The notes beneath the pieces are model-generated. The model saw only the letters and a list, made by a program, of their open reading frames with translations, was not told the DNA's origin and did no database searches. The position numbers were made by a program, and so were the translations under genes. Shown here one piece after another: positions 9,147 to 19,003 of a stretch of DNA of 64,000 nt. Source of the stretch: Chloroflexota bacterium (lineage in GTDB: Bacteria > Chloroflexota > Anaerolineae > Anaerolineales > Anaerolineaceae). The DNA lies in assembly GCA_012522475.1 (NCBI GenBank), contig JAAYKH010000061.1, positions 1-64,000 on the forward strand, read 5' to 3'. The first letter of the stretch is position 1, and each line of letters opens with the position of its first letter.

Positions 9147-10295
9147 CTAAAGCGTTTGTGCACGTGCTCCATGAGCACTTTTAACGATAAAAGCGTTGGG
9201 TTCAACGCCCATCTCCTCCCGGTAGGCGACGCTGACAGCGTGGATAAAATCTGCTTCTTCACTCTTTCCAAGCAGGGCAAGCGCACAACCACCAAACCCT
9301 GCGCCCATCATGCGCGCACCAAAGCAGCCTGGCTGGTTATTTGCTAAATCTACGATTAAGTTTAATGCATCACTGGAAACCTCGTAATCATCCCTCAGGC
9401 TGGCATGACTTTCGTTGATCAGTGATCCCATTAGAATCAGATCCTTGGAGTGCATGGCATCAACAAACTGGATAACTCGATTGTTTTCATTGATGACGTG
9501 TTTCGCTCGTTTCATCAGTTTGGTGGATATTCGTTCCTGGCAGCGAGCTAAATGAGAGGCGCTGGCTTCACGTAAACTGTGTAATCCTAAAATGGCAGTG
9601 ACTTTTTGGATTTCTTCATGTCTGGTATTGTATTCCGAGTTTGTCAGCTCTCTACGAGTGAGGGTGTCCAGCACGACGAAACTTGCCGCTTCAGGGATTG
9701 GGATATATTCATAATCCAACGTTTTACAGTCCAGCAGCACGGCGCAATCGGCTTTTCCAGCTGCTGAGATCAATTGATCCATAATGCCGACATTTACTCC
9801 AACCCAGGCTATCTCTGCCTTTTGAGCAATTAAAGCCAGGGTGGTCGGGTCAATAGATACATTTGAGGCCAAGCAGAAAGTTTTCCCAATTGCGATTTGA
9901 AGCGCTGCAGAGGAAGACAATCCTGCTCCAATCGGGATATTACCTGAAATCACCCCTTGCCAACCCTTTAATGGGTACCCATTTTCAGAAAGAGCCCAGG
10001 CAACGCCCTGAACATATTTTGCCCAAGTGTGGTCTTGTCGCTCCAGTTTGGTTAATTGGGTTTGATAGCGATCATCAAAATCAATTGAATAGATCAAAAC
10101 GCGGTCATCAGGTCTGGGCGAGAACAGGATCATTACATCCCGATCGATAGCCACAGGCAGCACAAACCCTTCTGAATAATCCGTATGTTCCCCAATTAAA
10201 TTAATCCTGCCAGGCGCAACAGCGAACGAAGCAGGTTCTCCTCCAAACTGTTGATAATAAACTGCTCTGATTTGGTCTATTCGCCTCTCATTCAT
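9147..10295 (-). CDS. galK: Galactokinase
   Basis: A 382-residue galactokinase (GHMP family) that phosphorylates galactose at C1 with ATP, the first committed Leloir step. The galactokinase signature GRINLIGEHTDYSEG is near the N-terminus, the GHMP ATP loop PIGAGLSSSAAL follows, and GARMMGAGFGG is near the C-terminus. I start at ATG 10295, preceded by AAAGGA, rather than the ORF-track start at 10313. No galT or galE is adjacent, so the rest of the pathway must be elsewhere. Confidence 0.95.
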   Translation of the reverse strand: MNERRIDQIRAVYYQQFGGEPASFAVAPGRINLIGEHTDYSEGFVLPVAIDRDVMILFSPRPDDRVLIYSIDFDDRYQTQLTKLERQDHTWAKYVQGVAWALSENGYPLKGWQGVISGNIPIGAGLSSSAALQIAIGKTFCLASNVSIDPTTLALIAQKAEIAWVGVNVGIMDQLISAAGKADCAVLLDCKTLDYEYIPIPEAASFVVLDTLTRRELTNSEYNTRHEEIQKVTAILGLHSLREASASHLARCQERISTKLMKRAKHVINENNRVIQFVDAMHSKDLILMGSLINESHASLRDDYEVSSDALNLIVDLANNQPGCFGARMMGAGFGGCALALLGKSEEADFIHAVSVAYREEMGVEPNAFIVKSAHGARAQTL

Positions 10296-10823
10296 TTTTG
10301 ACGTCCTTTGCAAACGAGAAAAACTTTATGGATTTAAACTGGAATACGATTTGATGAACAGGTATTTCTAACGATGAGGGTAGGGTTGAATCAAAAAATT
10401 TTTGAGTAAAACATCATTCCTGGATAACCTCAATGAAAATTTTCACACCAAACTGACCAAATTGTTCTATTCACAACGATATCAGGGTGGAGACTGTTAT
10501 TGTTAGCAACAATTATATCAAATAACAAAATGCATGCTCAACGGGCTGTAATTAACACAACAGGACACGTCTGGCATTCAATTAAGCTTCTAAGCAGGTA
10601 GCGCAACACTTAACGCATTAAGAGGTAAGCTCCCAAATTATTTTCATGCGCCAAATTAAAAAACCCTGACTTCTTTGGTGTTTCAGCCTTCTGCATAGTT
10701 GAGTTTTATAGGCTCAAAGATTCACCGAACCATACGAAGCAGGGTTTTCCCTTCAGTTTTCATATATAATGTTATTGACACCCCCATAAAAGCAGCATCC
10801 GCTATTATTTAAAATTGTTATTA
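10296..10823. other. Intergenic region between galK and the S10 peptidase gene
   Basis: About 530 bp, AT-rich, with no ORF, RNA gene or clear hairpin that I can support. It should contain the galK promoter (minus strand), but I cannot pick one with confidence. Confidence 0.5.
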
Positions 10824-12296
10824 TTAAACTGAATTCTGAATGAAATCCTTCAAGTCCTTTGAGAGCTTTTTCAGGGATTCTTTATGAAGGTACATCATAT
10901 GCCCAGCCTCATAGTAGGTCATTTTAACATTGCTGGCTTGCTTTTCTGGTAAAGGAATGTGATCAAAGGTGTATTCTGCAGCTAAAAATGGGGTCGCCAA
11001 ATCATAATAGCCGTTACACACAATTACTTTTAAACCGGGCTGCAGCATAAACCCATAGCGCAAATCCTTGGCGGTGTTTACATAGTGATTTTGGTAATCC
11101 TCGTATTTCCAACTCTGGTACAGTGATTTGAGGATCTCGTAAGGCAGGTCGGTTTCGTATTCAAGGTCTTGACGCAGGTAATCGTACATCGTTGCCGTGT
11201 ATGGGCCTAAGATAATTGCATAGCTCGGGTCCATTTCAAACCTTTCGCCCACCTGATCCTTATCAAAACCCTTAAAGCGGCTGTCAAAACGCCCAATTGT
11301 GGCCCCCTCATCACGCAGCAACTCTTTGCAAAAGCGATGAATGTTAATCCGATAATTCGTTCCTTCGATATACCTCTCGGATAAGCCAGTCAGACGGGCC
11401 AGCTTAGCTGCCAGGGCTACACGTTCATCGGCTGTTAGTCGGTTGCCCTTCATCAGCGCCAGCGAATAATCACCCAGGGCAAACTCTCGGGCTTCAGCTA
11501 TAGCGCTGTTAAAGTCATTTTGCAAATCCTTGGGCAGTTTTTTATGGAACCACGCTGAGGCTGTGTAGGTGGGTAAAAACAAAACATAGGGCAGATCGTT
11601 TCCTTCGTCAAAGCTGGCTGTCAAGAAATTTAATATCGACGAGACAAACATAATCCCATTAAGGTACATACCATAACGTTGTTGGAGGAAGCCAGCCAGG
11701 CCTGCTGCGCGAGTGGTCCCATAACTTTCACCAATAATGAATTTTGGCGAAAGCCAACGTTTGTTGCGCGTTGTCCAGATACGGATAAATTCACTGACAG
11801 ATTCAATATCTTTTTTAACATTATGAAATTGTTCAGGTTTTTCTTTGGGGACTGTACGGCTATATCCAGTACTGACAGGATCGATGAAAACCAGGTCGGT
11901 TTGTTCGAGCAGGGTGTAATCATTGTCCACTAGGCGGTAAGGCGGCCCGACTGGGTTGCCTTCGTCATCCATCAGAACGCGCTTTGGACCTACTAGCCCC
12001 AGGTGGAGCCAAACTGAAGAGGAGCCTGGGCCGCCATTAAAAGAAAAGGTTACCGGTCGTTCAGGAGTCTCGCGGTCCTTCGTGTAGGCGATATAAAAAA
12101 TGCTCGCTTTTTGCTTCTCACCGAGTTCCACATCTTCCTCTTTAAGAACAATGGTGCCTGTTGTGACGGTATATTCCAGCTGCTTTCCATTGACCTTGAT
12201 TGAATGCTGGGTAACGGACACCTTTTCCTCTACGATAGAGGCGTTGTTTTGGTCTTTCTTTTCAGTATTTTCCGAATCAAGTTTTTCGTAGCTCAT
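10824..12296 (-). CDS. Serine carboxypeptidase-like protein (peptidase family S10)
   Basis: A 490-residue S10 peptidase. The family motifs are complete: FNGGPGSSSVWLHLG near residue 90, the nucleophile in IGESYGTTRAAGL, the aspartate in CNGYYDLATPF and the histidine in YEAGHMMYLH. It should release C-terminal residues from peptides. No signal peptide is visible; the N-terminus is highly charged, so a cytoplasmic location is likely, which is unusual compared with the lysosomal or vacuolar eukaryotic members but common in bacterial ones. SD GAAAGGCAG lies before the ATG. Confidence 0.92.
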   Translation of the reverse strand: MSYEKLDSENTEKKDQNNASIVEEKVSVTQHSIKVNGKQLEYTVTTGTIVLKEEDVELGEKQKASIFYIAYTKDRETPERPVTFSFNGGPGSSSVWLHLGLVGPKRVLMDDEGNPVGPPYRLVDNDYTLLEQTDLVFIDPVSTGYSRTVPKEKPEQFHNVKKDIESVSEFIRIWTTRNKRWLSPKFIIGESYGTTRAAGLAGFLQQRYGMYLNGIMFVSSILNFLTASFDEGNDLPYVLFLPTYTASAWFHKKLPKDLQNDFNSAIAEAREFALGDYSLALMKGNRLTADERVALAAKLARLTGLSERYIEGTNYRINIHRFCKELLRDEGATIGRFDSRFKGFDKDQVGERFEMDPSYAIILGPYTATMYDYLRQDLEYETDLPYEILKSLYQSWKYEDYQNHYVNTAKDLRYGFMLQPGLKVIVCNGYYDLATPFLAAEYTFDHIPLPEKQASNVKMTYYEAGHMMYLHKESLKKLSKDLKDFIQNSV

Positions 12297-12450
12297 TACT
12301 GCCTTTCATCTGCGTTTACGAATAGTTTCTTTATGTAATAGAATATCTTATCATAAAAAGAATGTATATTTATGATCAGTTGGCTTTTTCAATGTGTACC
12401 GGGGTCAAAAATAAACATCGGTGCACATTAATTTCCAGTATACTTTGGTT

Positions 12451-14694
12451 ATGATAACTGTGATTGGTACCGTTGAACGAATAACCTATTACAACCCGGA
12501 TAATGGTTACACTGTTTTGCGCTTACGGCCTGATAAGCATAACGAACCATCCGTTGTAGGGCTGAATTTAGAGGGTTTACTAACGGTTGTTGGAAATTTT
12601 CCTGAAACTTCTCCTGGCGAGCAGGTTGAAGTAGAAGGGGACTATATTACCCACGCTAAGCATGGGCTTCAATTTCAGGGAAAGAAATTTAATAAACGCC
12701 TTCCAGTTACAGGTGTTGGGATTGAACGTTATTTGGGTTCTGGATTAATAAAAGGGATTGGACCCCAACTGGCGAAACGAATTGTCAAGCACTTCAAAAT
12801 AGAAACCCTTGAGGTCATCGAACGTGATCCGCATCGCTTGAAAGAGGTTCCCGGGATTGGGCCAGATCGAGCAGAAAAAATTATCAGAGCTTGGGAGGAG
12901 CAGAAGGCCATTAAAACCCTCATGCTTTTCTTGCATGAACACCAGGTCAGCACAAATCTGGCGGTTAAAATTTATAAAGTTTATGGAGAACGCGCATTAG
13001 AGGTTGTTAGGGATAATCCATACCAGCTTGAACAAGATATCCATGGTGTGGGTTTTAAAACCGCGGATCGAATTGCTCAAAACTTGGGATTATCGCCTGA
13101 CCATCCAGCACGTATTGAGGCTGGAATTATTTTTATCATTAATGAAATGATAAACGATGGGCACGTGTACACGCCGTTTGATCTTTTGACTGAAAAGGCA
13201 GGAGCGCTCCTTCAAGTCGCTGAAGACCAGGTTCTTTCGGGAATCAATCGATTGACCGCAATAGATCGCATTCGTAAAGTAACAATTGAAACCAGCGATC
13301 TACCAGGTGTTGACCCGGGAACAACCATCGCTGCAAACGGCTCAGAACCAGACGAGGCCGTTATTTATCTTACTCAATTTTTCCAGGCAGAGATGAGTGT
13401 GGCTGAAAAACTGTGCCAATTGATGGACCAACCGATGCTTGGTTTACAGGAAACCTTAGAATTTAAAGCCATAGATCTTGCGGAAGAACAACGTCATGCT
13501 ATCAGAACAGCTTTGATGAACCCGGTAAGTATTCTTACCGGTGGACCAGGCACCGGCAAGACCACCTGTTTAAAGGCTTTGATTGATTTATTAGAGGCAA
13601 ATAACCGATCGTATGCCCTAGCGTCGCCAACAGGCCGGGCCGCCAAACGCCTTTCCGAGGCTACCGGCCGCGCGGCTTCAACTATCCATCGACTGTTGGG
13701 ATATTCACCTCTGGGAGGATTCCAACATCACGAAGACAACCCCTTGAAAACTGATTTTCTGATTATCGATGAAGCCTCAATGCTCGATCTTTTGCTGATG
13801 TTTCACCTTTTGCGATCAATTCGACCAGGAACACAAGTTCTCTTTGTGGGTGATGTGGATCAACTGCCTTCAGTGAGCGCTGGCGATGTCTTAAGGGATA
13901 TGATTTCAAGCGGTATGATTCCCGTATCGCAGTTAGCAACTATTTTTCGTCAAGCTGCGAACTCCCAAATTGTGACAAATGCCCATGCCATCAATCGAGG
14001 TGTTATGCCCAGTTTTTCGTCCACTGACCAGGGCGACTTTTTCCTGTTTCCTGCACAGGATGCGGAATCTGCGGTTGAATGGGTTGTTGGGTTGGTTTCG
14101 GAACGCATTCCTAACAAGTTTGGGTATGATCCGATTCAAGAAATCCAGGTACTTTCACCAATGCATCGCGGTGTCTGTGGTGTGAGGGCCTTAAACGAGC
14201 GTCTACAGGCCAAGTTGAACCCTGAGCGGGAAGGTAGCCCTTCACAAAAATTATTCGGGACAGTTTTTAGGGTGGGCGATAAGGTCATGCAATTAAGAAA
14301 TAATTATGAAAAAGAAGTGTTTAATGGGGACATCGGCTTTATTACTAAAATCAACCCGACAGAACAAAATTTAGTTGTCCTTATGGATGGCTCTCGCAGG
14401 GTGACTTATGATTTTAATGAGGCCGACGAAATTATCCTCGCTTATGCGATTTCAGTACACAAAAGCCAGGGGTCCGAATTCCAGGCTGTTGTCTTTCCGG
14501 TATTAACGCAACACTATCTTATGCTGCAAAGGAATTTAATTTACACAGCCATAACCCGGGCCAAGAAACTTTGTGTTGTGGTTGGAAACAGCAAAGCCCT
14601 TCGCATAGCTGTCAATGATAACCGGATATCAAAGCGTTATTCCAATCTTTCACAGCGCTTACGGCATTTGTTAAGTCATCAATACCGTGTTTGA
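12451..14694 (+). CDS. recD2: RecD2-type ATP-dependent DNA helicase
   Basis: A superfamily 1B 5-to-3 helicase of the RecD2 type (about 747 residues), acting alone in DNA repair rather than in RecBCD. The N-terminal OB-like region (VERITYYNPDNGYTV) is followed by helix-hairpin-helix repeats (VPGIGPDRAEKI, GVGFKTADRIA), Walker A GGPGTGKTT near residue 363, Walker B LIIDEASM, the VGDVDQLPSV motif and the C-terminal SVHKSQGSEF and YTAITRAKK motifs. I choose ATG 12451; the ORF track starts at an upstream GTG (12421). Neither start has a clear SD. It is divergent from the S10 gene. Confidence 0.92.
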   Translation: MITVIGTVERITYYNPDNGYTVLRLRPDKHNEPSVVGLNLEGLLTVVGNFPETSPGEQVEVEGDYITHAKHGLQFQGKKFNKRLPVTGVGIERYLGSGLIKGIGPQLAKRIVKHFKIETLEVIERDPHRLKEVPGIGPDRAEKIIRAWEEQKAIKTLMLFLHEHQVSTNLAVKIYKVYGERALEVVRDNPYQLEQDIHGVGFKTADRIAQNLGLSPDHPARIEAGIIFIINEMINDGHVYTPFDLLTEKAGALLQVAEDQVLSGINRLTAIDRIRKVTIETSDLPGVDPGTTIAANGSEPDEAVIYLTQFFQAEMSVAEKLCQLMDQPMLGLQETLEFKAIDLAEEQRHAIRTALMNPVSILTGGPGTGKTTCLKALIDLLEANNRSYALASPTGRAAKRLSEATGRAASTIHRLLGYSPLGGFQHHEDNPLKTDFLIIDEASMLDLLLMFHLLRSIRPGTQVLFVGDVDQLPSVSAGDVLRDMISSGMIPVSQLATIFRQAANSQIVTNAHAINRGVMPSFSSTDQGDFFLFPAQDAESAVEWVVGLVSERIPNKFGYDPIQEIQVLSPMHRGVCGVRALNERLQAKLNPEREGSPSQKLFGTVFRVGDKVMQLRNNYEKEVFNGDIGFITKINPTEQNLVVLMDGSRRVTYDFNEADEIILAYAISVHKSQGSEFQAVVFPVLTQHYLMLQRNLIYTAITRAKKLCVVVGNSKALRIAVNDNRISKRYSNLSQRLRHLLSHQYRV

Positions 14695-14739
14695 TAAATG
14701 ATAGTTAATCAAAAACTTTGTCAAGAAACTGGGTCATTA

Positions 14740-14763
14740 TGTTGGGACAGGTTCAACCCAACA
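14740..14763. promoter_or_regulatory. Inverted repeat upstream of the BTAD regulator
   Basis: TGTTGGG and CCCAACA form a perfect 7-bp inverted repeat 10 nt apart, about 10 bp upstream of the -35 box of the regulator gene. It could be an operator or the terminator hairpin of the helicase gene, though no T-run follows. Confidence 0.35.
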
Positions 14764-14772
14764 CAACAGCGT

Positions 14773-14801
14773 TTGTCCTCTGCCCTCTTCGCTGCTATAA
14801 T
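14773..14801 (+). promoter_or_regulatory. Promoter of the BTAD regulator gene
   Basis: TTGTCC at 14773-14778 and TATAAT at 14796-14801 are separated by 17 bp, a good sigma-70 type match. The start codon lies 45 bp downstream of the -10 box. Confidence 0.6.
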
Positions 14802-14845
14802 TTTAACGTACTCATTCACAATTTAAATACAATGCGTACAAGCAC

Positions 14846-17800
14846 ATGTCCATCCGTAATTTAATCATCCTCAGCCAGCTCAACCCGCCAGCGCAACGCA
14901 GCCATGTGCTGGCTCGCAAACGGGTTAATCAAAAATTGGAGCAATCGAAGCAGTATCCCTTGACCATCATCGAAGCGGGGACTGGGTATGGGAAAAGTAC
15001 ATCGATCCTTTCTTTTATCAATAATCAGGATAACCCGGTTTACTGGTATACAATTTCAGGCACTGAACGAGACCCAAAACTATTTTTAGCAAAACTTTTC
15101 GCCGCTTTTAACCAGCATGGCCACTCGATTGGTGAAGAAACGCTGAGGATTCTGGATAACCCGGATGCGACGCTTAATGAGGCATTAATTGCTTTTGTTA
15201 ATGTTTTAACAACCAAAATCACGCGGAATGCCTTTCTCGTCCTTGACGATTTTCATCGGGTTGCTGACGTCTCGGATATTGTTGGTTTCGTAGATTGGAT
15301 CATTGAACACCTTTCGCCTAAAATGCATGTGGTGATCGCCACTCGACACGCGGTTGCTTTCCCCTCACTGGTTAAATGGCGGGCCAAGGGTGACGTTTTG
15401 ATCATTACCAGAGATGACCTGGCATTTACAGCAGAGGAAGTTGCTCAACTATTTGAGCAACAATATGGCATTAGCTTATCTGAACCTTCTATTGAACAAT
15501 TGCTCAACGAAACAGAGGGGTGGGTCATAGGTCTGCAAATGATCTGGCAGATCTTGCAGAGCAACCCGGAGTTGACCATCCAGCAGGTATTGGAAGACGA
15601 ACGACACACAAGATCCACATTGTTCGACTATTTAGCCGAAGAAGTATTAGGGAGATTGCCTCTAAATATCCAGGAATTTCTGGTCAAGACTTCGATTTTA
15701 TCAAAGCTTGAAAGTGCAACCTGTGATTTTTTGTTGACCGGCGACAACAGCAACCAGACCTTAGAACAACTTAATCGTTCAGGGCTATTTATTGAAGAAT
15801 TACAACCGGGGGTGTTTCGCTATCATCAAATATTCCGGTCTTTTTTAATAAACCAGCTTCAGGCGAACCCCTCCACATTAATTGATTTGCACTTGAAGGT
15901 TGCCAGTTATTATCGGGCGCACGAGTATTGGGAAGAAGCAATATACCACTTACTTTCTGCCAAGGATTACTTCCAGGTTAATCAAATTTTAGAGAACATT
16001 GGTAAACCATTGATTCAGGACGGGAGACAAGAATCGATTAATTACTGGATTCATGAAATCCCTGAGATATATCGAAAGAACTATCCCTACTTAATTTACC
16101 TTTTGGGTGAGGTCAATCGATACTTGGGGAATTTTGAAGATGCCCTGGAATATTATCATCAGGCAGAGCGCCTTTATCGGGAACGTCAATCTTCTATTGG
16201 TATTTCGCGGGCTTTGCAGGGTCAGGGACAGGTATTTTTAGACACCATTCGACCAATTAATGGGGATCAATTGCTTCAAGACGCCTTAAAACGCCTTGAC
16301 CCAAGAGAAATGCCGAGGGAGGTCGCGGATCTTTTAGTCCTAATTGCCGAAAATCAACTTAATTTAGGCTATCCAGACAATGCAGAGCAATTGCTGTTGC
16401 AAGCCAGCGAATTAATGCCAGACCTTGTACTGGAAACTGACTTTATTCAGGCTCGCGTTTACCTACGAACCGGCAGATTGAGGGAAGGCGTCAATCTTTT
16501 ACTCGCTCGCGAAGCCAACAATCCTTCTTTGCCACAATCACGACCGCAGCGTTTTCACAGGGAAAGCACGCTCTTATTATCTTTGTATTATTCGTTTCTG
16601 GGTGAAGCTGAGCAAGCGGAGATCTATGCTAAACAGGGCATTGAAATTGGTGAATCGTTAAGTTCTAAGTTTGTGCAGGCGGTTGGTTTTATGCGCTTGG
16701 GACATGCACTACTGGTCAGAAACCCGCACCCTTTTTCAAACCAAGTCCTGGTACAGGCGACGGGTTATTTTCAGGCCTCAATTGAGCAGATTGATGTAAC
16801 CCGTATTCATGTTGAACCCCTTTGGGGAATGTGCCGAGCGTTGGGTTACGCCGGTCAATACAGCGAGGCAGAAGAAATAGCGCTTGAATCGCTTTCTATT
16901 GCTGAAAAAGCAGGCGATGAATGGATCGGCGTTTTAATCCGTTTGTCTTTAGGCGCTGGCGCTGTACTCGCTAACAAGCATGACGTAGCGCAGCAGTTTT
17001 TAACCTCAGCTGAAAGCTCAGCAGTTCGTGTCAAAGATACTTTCGCGTTATGTGCATCTCGATTGTGGTTAGCATTAAAAGCTTGGCATCAGGGATATCA
17101 AAATACAGCCTTCAGTTATTTTGAGAAATGTATAGCTTTGATAAGAGAATACGGCTATGAATTCATTTTGACCAGTGAAACCCTTTTGGGGCTTAAAGAC
17201 CGTGAATCGATTTACCCTTTAGTCATAGCTGCATCTTCAAATGGCGTTGAGCAAAAATTCCTAAGCCAAGTTCTTCATCAAAGAGGTTTATCAGATCAAG
17301 AATATCACCCGGGGTACACCTTGTGGGTGCAAACCTTCGGCGACTTTAATGTCTGGCGAGGCGATCAAATCATTCAAACACAGGCTTGGAAGCGAGAAAA
17401 AGCCCGTCTCTTTTTCCAAATCTTGGTTGTTCATCGTGGTAAATGGGTTCATAAAGACCAGATTTTTGAGTGGCTATGGCCCGAATCGGCAAAAGAGAAA
17501 CGTGCCAGTTATTTGAAAGTCATCTTCAATGCGGTCAATCAAGTTCTCGAACCCAACCGACCGCGTGGTGAACCACCATTTTTCATTAACCGTAGCCAGG
17601 ATAATTTCCGTTTGAATCCTAAAGCACGCATCATTGTTGATGCAGATTTGTTTATTACGGAAATGAATCAAGCAACATTAACTGGTTATGAGAACGCATT
17701 TAAATTATACCAAGGACGCTACTTGGTGGATAATCCGGTAAGCGAATGGATTGTCCATGAAGAACAATACTACCATCAACAATTCTTTTTAGCTGCAGAT

Positions 17801-18052
17801 AGATTATTGAACAATCACATTGAAACGGGCAAACTTCAAAAAGCCCTGGATACCACTTACCGGATTGTGAAAGAAGATCCTTACTGGGAAGCAGCCTATC
17901 GCGCCCAGATGTTTATTTTCCATGAACTGGGTCAGACTTCTGTCGTGCACGAGGTATATCGTCGGTGCAAAGCCCTCCTCCAGGAGGATTTAAACGCATC
18001 GGTCTCTGCTGAAACAGAAGCTCTTTATCGAAAACTTGTGTTAGAGCATTAA
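14846..18052 (+). CDS. MalT-like ATPase/TPR transcriptional activator with C-terminal wHTH-BTAD (SARP-type) domains
   Basis: A 1068-residue STAND-type regulator. Near residue 45 is a Walker A (EAGTGYGKSTS), followed by FLVLDDFHRV as Walker B; this AAA/NB-ARC-like module resembles MalT. A long helical TPR stretch (roughly 330-780) follows, with repeats such as ALEYYHQAERLYRER. The C-terminus has an OmpR-like winged helix (FGDFNVWRGDQII, ARLFFQILVVHRGKWVHKDQIFEWLWP) and a BTAD domain ending near EAAYRAQMFIFHELGQ. Proteins of this design bind a ligand and ATP, oligomerise and activate nearby operons. It is immediately upstream of the acyl-CoA/Liv operon, whose promoter carries SARP-style repeats, so that operon is the likely target (inference). 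Confidence 0.9.
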   Translation: MSIRNLIILSQLNPPAQRSHVLARKRVNQKLEQSKQYPLTIIEAGTGYGKSTSILSFINNQDNPVYWYTISGTERDPKLFLAKLFAAFNQHGHSIGEETLRILDNPDATLNEALIAFVNVLTTKITRNAFLVLDDFHRVADVSDIVGFVDWIIEHLSPKMHVVIATRHAVAFPSLVKWRAKGDVLIITRDDLAFTAEEVAQLFEQQYGISLSEPSIEQLLNETEGWVIGLQMIWQILQSNPELTIQQVLEDERHTRSTLFDYLAEEVLGRLPLNIQEFLVKTSILSKLESATCDFLLTGDNSNQTLEQLNRSGLFIEELQPGVFRYHQIFRSFLINQLQANPSTLIDLHLKVASYYRAHEYWEEAIYHLLSAKDYFQVNQILENIGKPLIQDGRQESINYWIHEIPEIYRKNYPYLIYLLGEVNRYLGNFEDALEYYHQAERLYRERQSSIGISRALQGQGQVFLDTIRPINGDQLLQDALKRLDPREMPREVADLLVLIAENQLNLGYPDNAEQLLLQASELMPDLVLETDFIQARVYLRTGRLREGVNLLLAREANNPSLPQSRPQRFHRESTLLLSLYYSFLGEAEQAEIYAKQGIEIGESLSSKFVQAVGFMRLGHALLVRNPHPFSNQVLVQATGYFQASIEQIDVTRIHVEPLWGMCRALGYAGQYSEAEEIALESLSIAEKAGDEWIGVLIRLSLGAGAVLANKHDVAQQFLTSAESSAVRVKDTFALCASRLWLALKAWHQGYQNTAFSYFEKCIALIREYGYEFILTSETLLGLKDRESIYPLVIAASSNGVEQKFLSQVLHQRGLSDQEYHPGYTLWVQTFGDFNVWRGDQIIQTQAWKREKARLFFQILVVHRGKWVHKDQIFEWLWPESAKEKRASYLKVIFNAVNQVLEPNRPRGEPPFFINRSQDNFRLNPKARIIVDADLFITEMNQATLTGYENAFKLYQGRYLVDNPVSEWIVHEEQYYHQQFFLAADRLLNNHIETGKLQKALDTTYRIVKEDPYWEAAYRAQMFIFHELGQTSVVHEVYRRCKALLQEDLNASVSAETEALYRKLVLEH

Positions 18053-18074
18053 TTCTGAACAAAACACGTTGATT

Positions 18075-18103
18075 TGTTACCCCTTCGTAACCGATTTGTA
18101 ATG
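18075..18103 (+). promoter_or_regulatory. Triple 7-bp direct repeat, candidate SARP/BTAD binding site
   Basis: Three heptamers TGTTACC, CGTAACC and TGTAATG start at 18075, 18086 and 18097, each separated by exactly 4 bp (11-bp period). The last ends 9 bp before a TATAAT box. SARP activators are known to bind direct heptamers with this spacing about 8 bp upstream of the -10 element. Confidence 0.65.
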
Positions 18104-18112
18104 CCAGTTTGC

Positions 18113-18118
18113 TATAAT
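18113..18118 (+). promoter_or_regulatory. -10 box of the acyl-CoA / Liv operon promoter
   Basis: A perfect TATAAT. The -35 region at 17-bp spacing is ACCGAT, far from consensus, as expected for a promoter that depends on an activator bound over the -35 region. Confidence 0.6.
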
Positions 18119-18186
18119 ACGTCAAGTTAAGCGCTGAAGTCAACGTTTATTGAAGGGGTTTTAATTATTATCTGAAGAGGAGTTTT

Positions 18187-18951
18187 ATGCGGTTAAGTGG
18201 AAAAATTTGTTTGATTACCGGGGGCGCAGCTGGCATTGGAAAAGCTGCAGCTGAGAAGTTTATTGCTGAAGGGGCACAGGTTGTCATTTGTGACCTGGAT
18301 GAAGATTTAGGGCAAGCAGTTGCCGATGAACTGGGGCACGGGACTTTGTTTTATAAGGTCAACGTAACGGATCGCGGAGAGGTTCAGGCCTGGGTCGATG
18401 ATGTCATTGAGAAGTTTGACCGTGTGGATGTGTTGATTAACAATGCTGGAATCACTCGGGATGGCCTCTTTGTAAAATACAAAGATGGTGCACTGGTCAG
18501 CCAGATGTCAGAGCAAGATTTCGACCTGGTTGTCAATGTTAACCTGAAAGGCGTCTTTAATTGTACGCAAGCTGTTACGCCGCAAATGATAAAACAGGGT
18601 GGTGGGGTGGTCTTAAATGCTTCATCCATCGTTGGTTTATATGGTAATTTTGGGCAAACCAATTATGCAGCGACAAAATTTGGTGTCATTGGTATGACAA
18701 AAACATGGTCTCGTGAATTAGGACAATTTAACATTCGCGTGAACGCTGTCTGCCCGGGTTTCATTCTTACCGAGATGGTTAAGAAAATGCCTGAAAAGAT
18801 TTTAGATGGCTTGGCTGCTAAGACGCCATTGGGCCGGATGGGACTGCCTGAAGATGTTGCCAATCTGTATGCATGGCTGGCCAGTGATGAGGCATCCTAT
18901 ATTCATGGCACAACAATCAGTATTGATGGCGGGATGGTTCTTGGAACTTAG
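18187..18951 (+). CDS. Short-chain dehydrogenase/reductase (FabG / acetoacetyl-CoA reductase-like)
   Basis: A 254-residue classical SDR. The cofactor loop GGAAGIGKAAA, NNAGITRDGLF, the catalytic serine in ASSIVGLYG, the YAATK Tyr-Lys pair and the C-terminal SIDGGMVLG are all standard. GITRDGLF and FGQTNYAATKFGV are typical of 3-oxoacyl-ACP or 3-oxoacyl-CoA reductases, so it likely interconverts 3-oxoacyl and 3-hydroxyacyl thioesters. SD GAAGAGGAG precedes the ATG. It is the first gene of the operon controlled by the repeat-bearing promoter. Confidence 0.88.
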   Translation: MRLSGKICLITGGAAGIGKAAAEKFIAEGAQVVICDLDEDLGQAVADELGHGTLFYKVNVTDRGEVQAWVDDVIEKFDRVDVLINNAGITRDGLFVKYKDGALVSQMSEQDFDLVVNVNLKGVFNCTQAVTPQMIKQGGGVVLNASSIVGLYGNFGQTNYAATKFGVIGMTKTWSRELGQFNIRVNAVCPGFILTEMVKKMPEKILDGLAAKTPLGRMGLPEDVANLYAWLASDEASYIHGTTISIDGGMVLGT

Positions 18952-19003
18952 GCACTAACTGGCTTGAAAAGCTCTCATCCTGTGAACGAAAAGAAAGGAA
19001 GAA

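Noticed and set aside
8984-9295. Minus-strand 103-codon ORF at the end of galK
   Set aside because: Overlaps galK in another frame and has no domain features; a shadow ORF.
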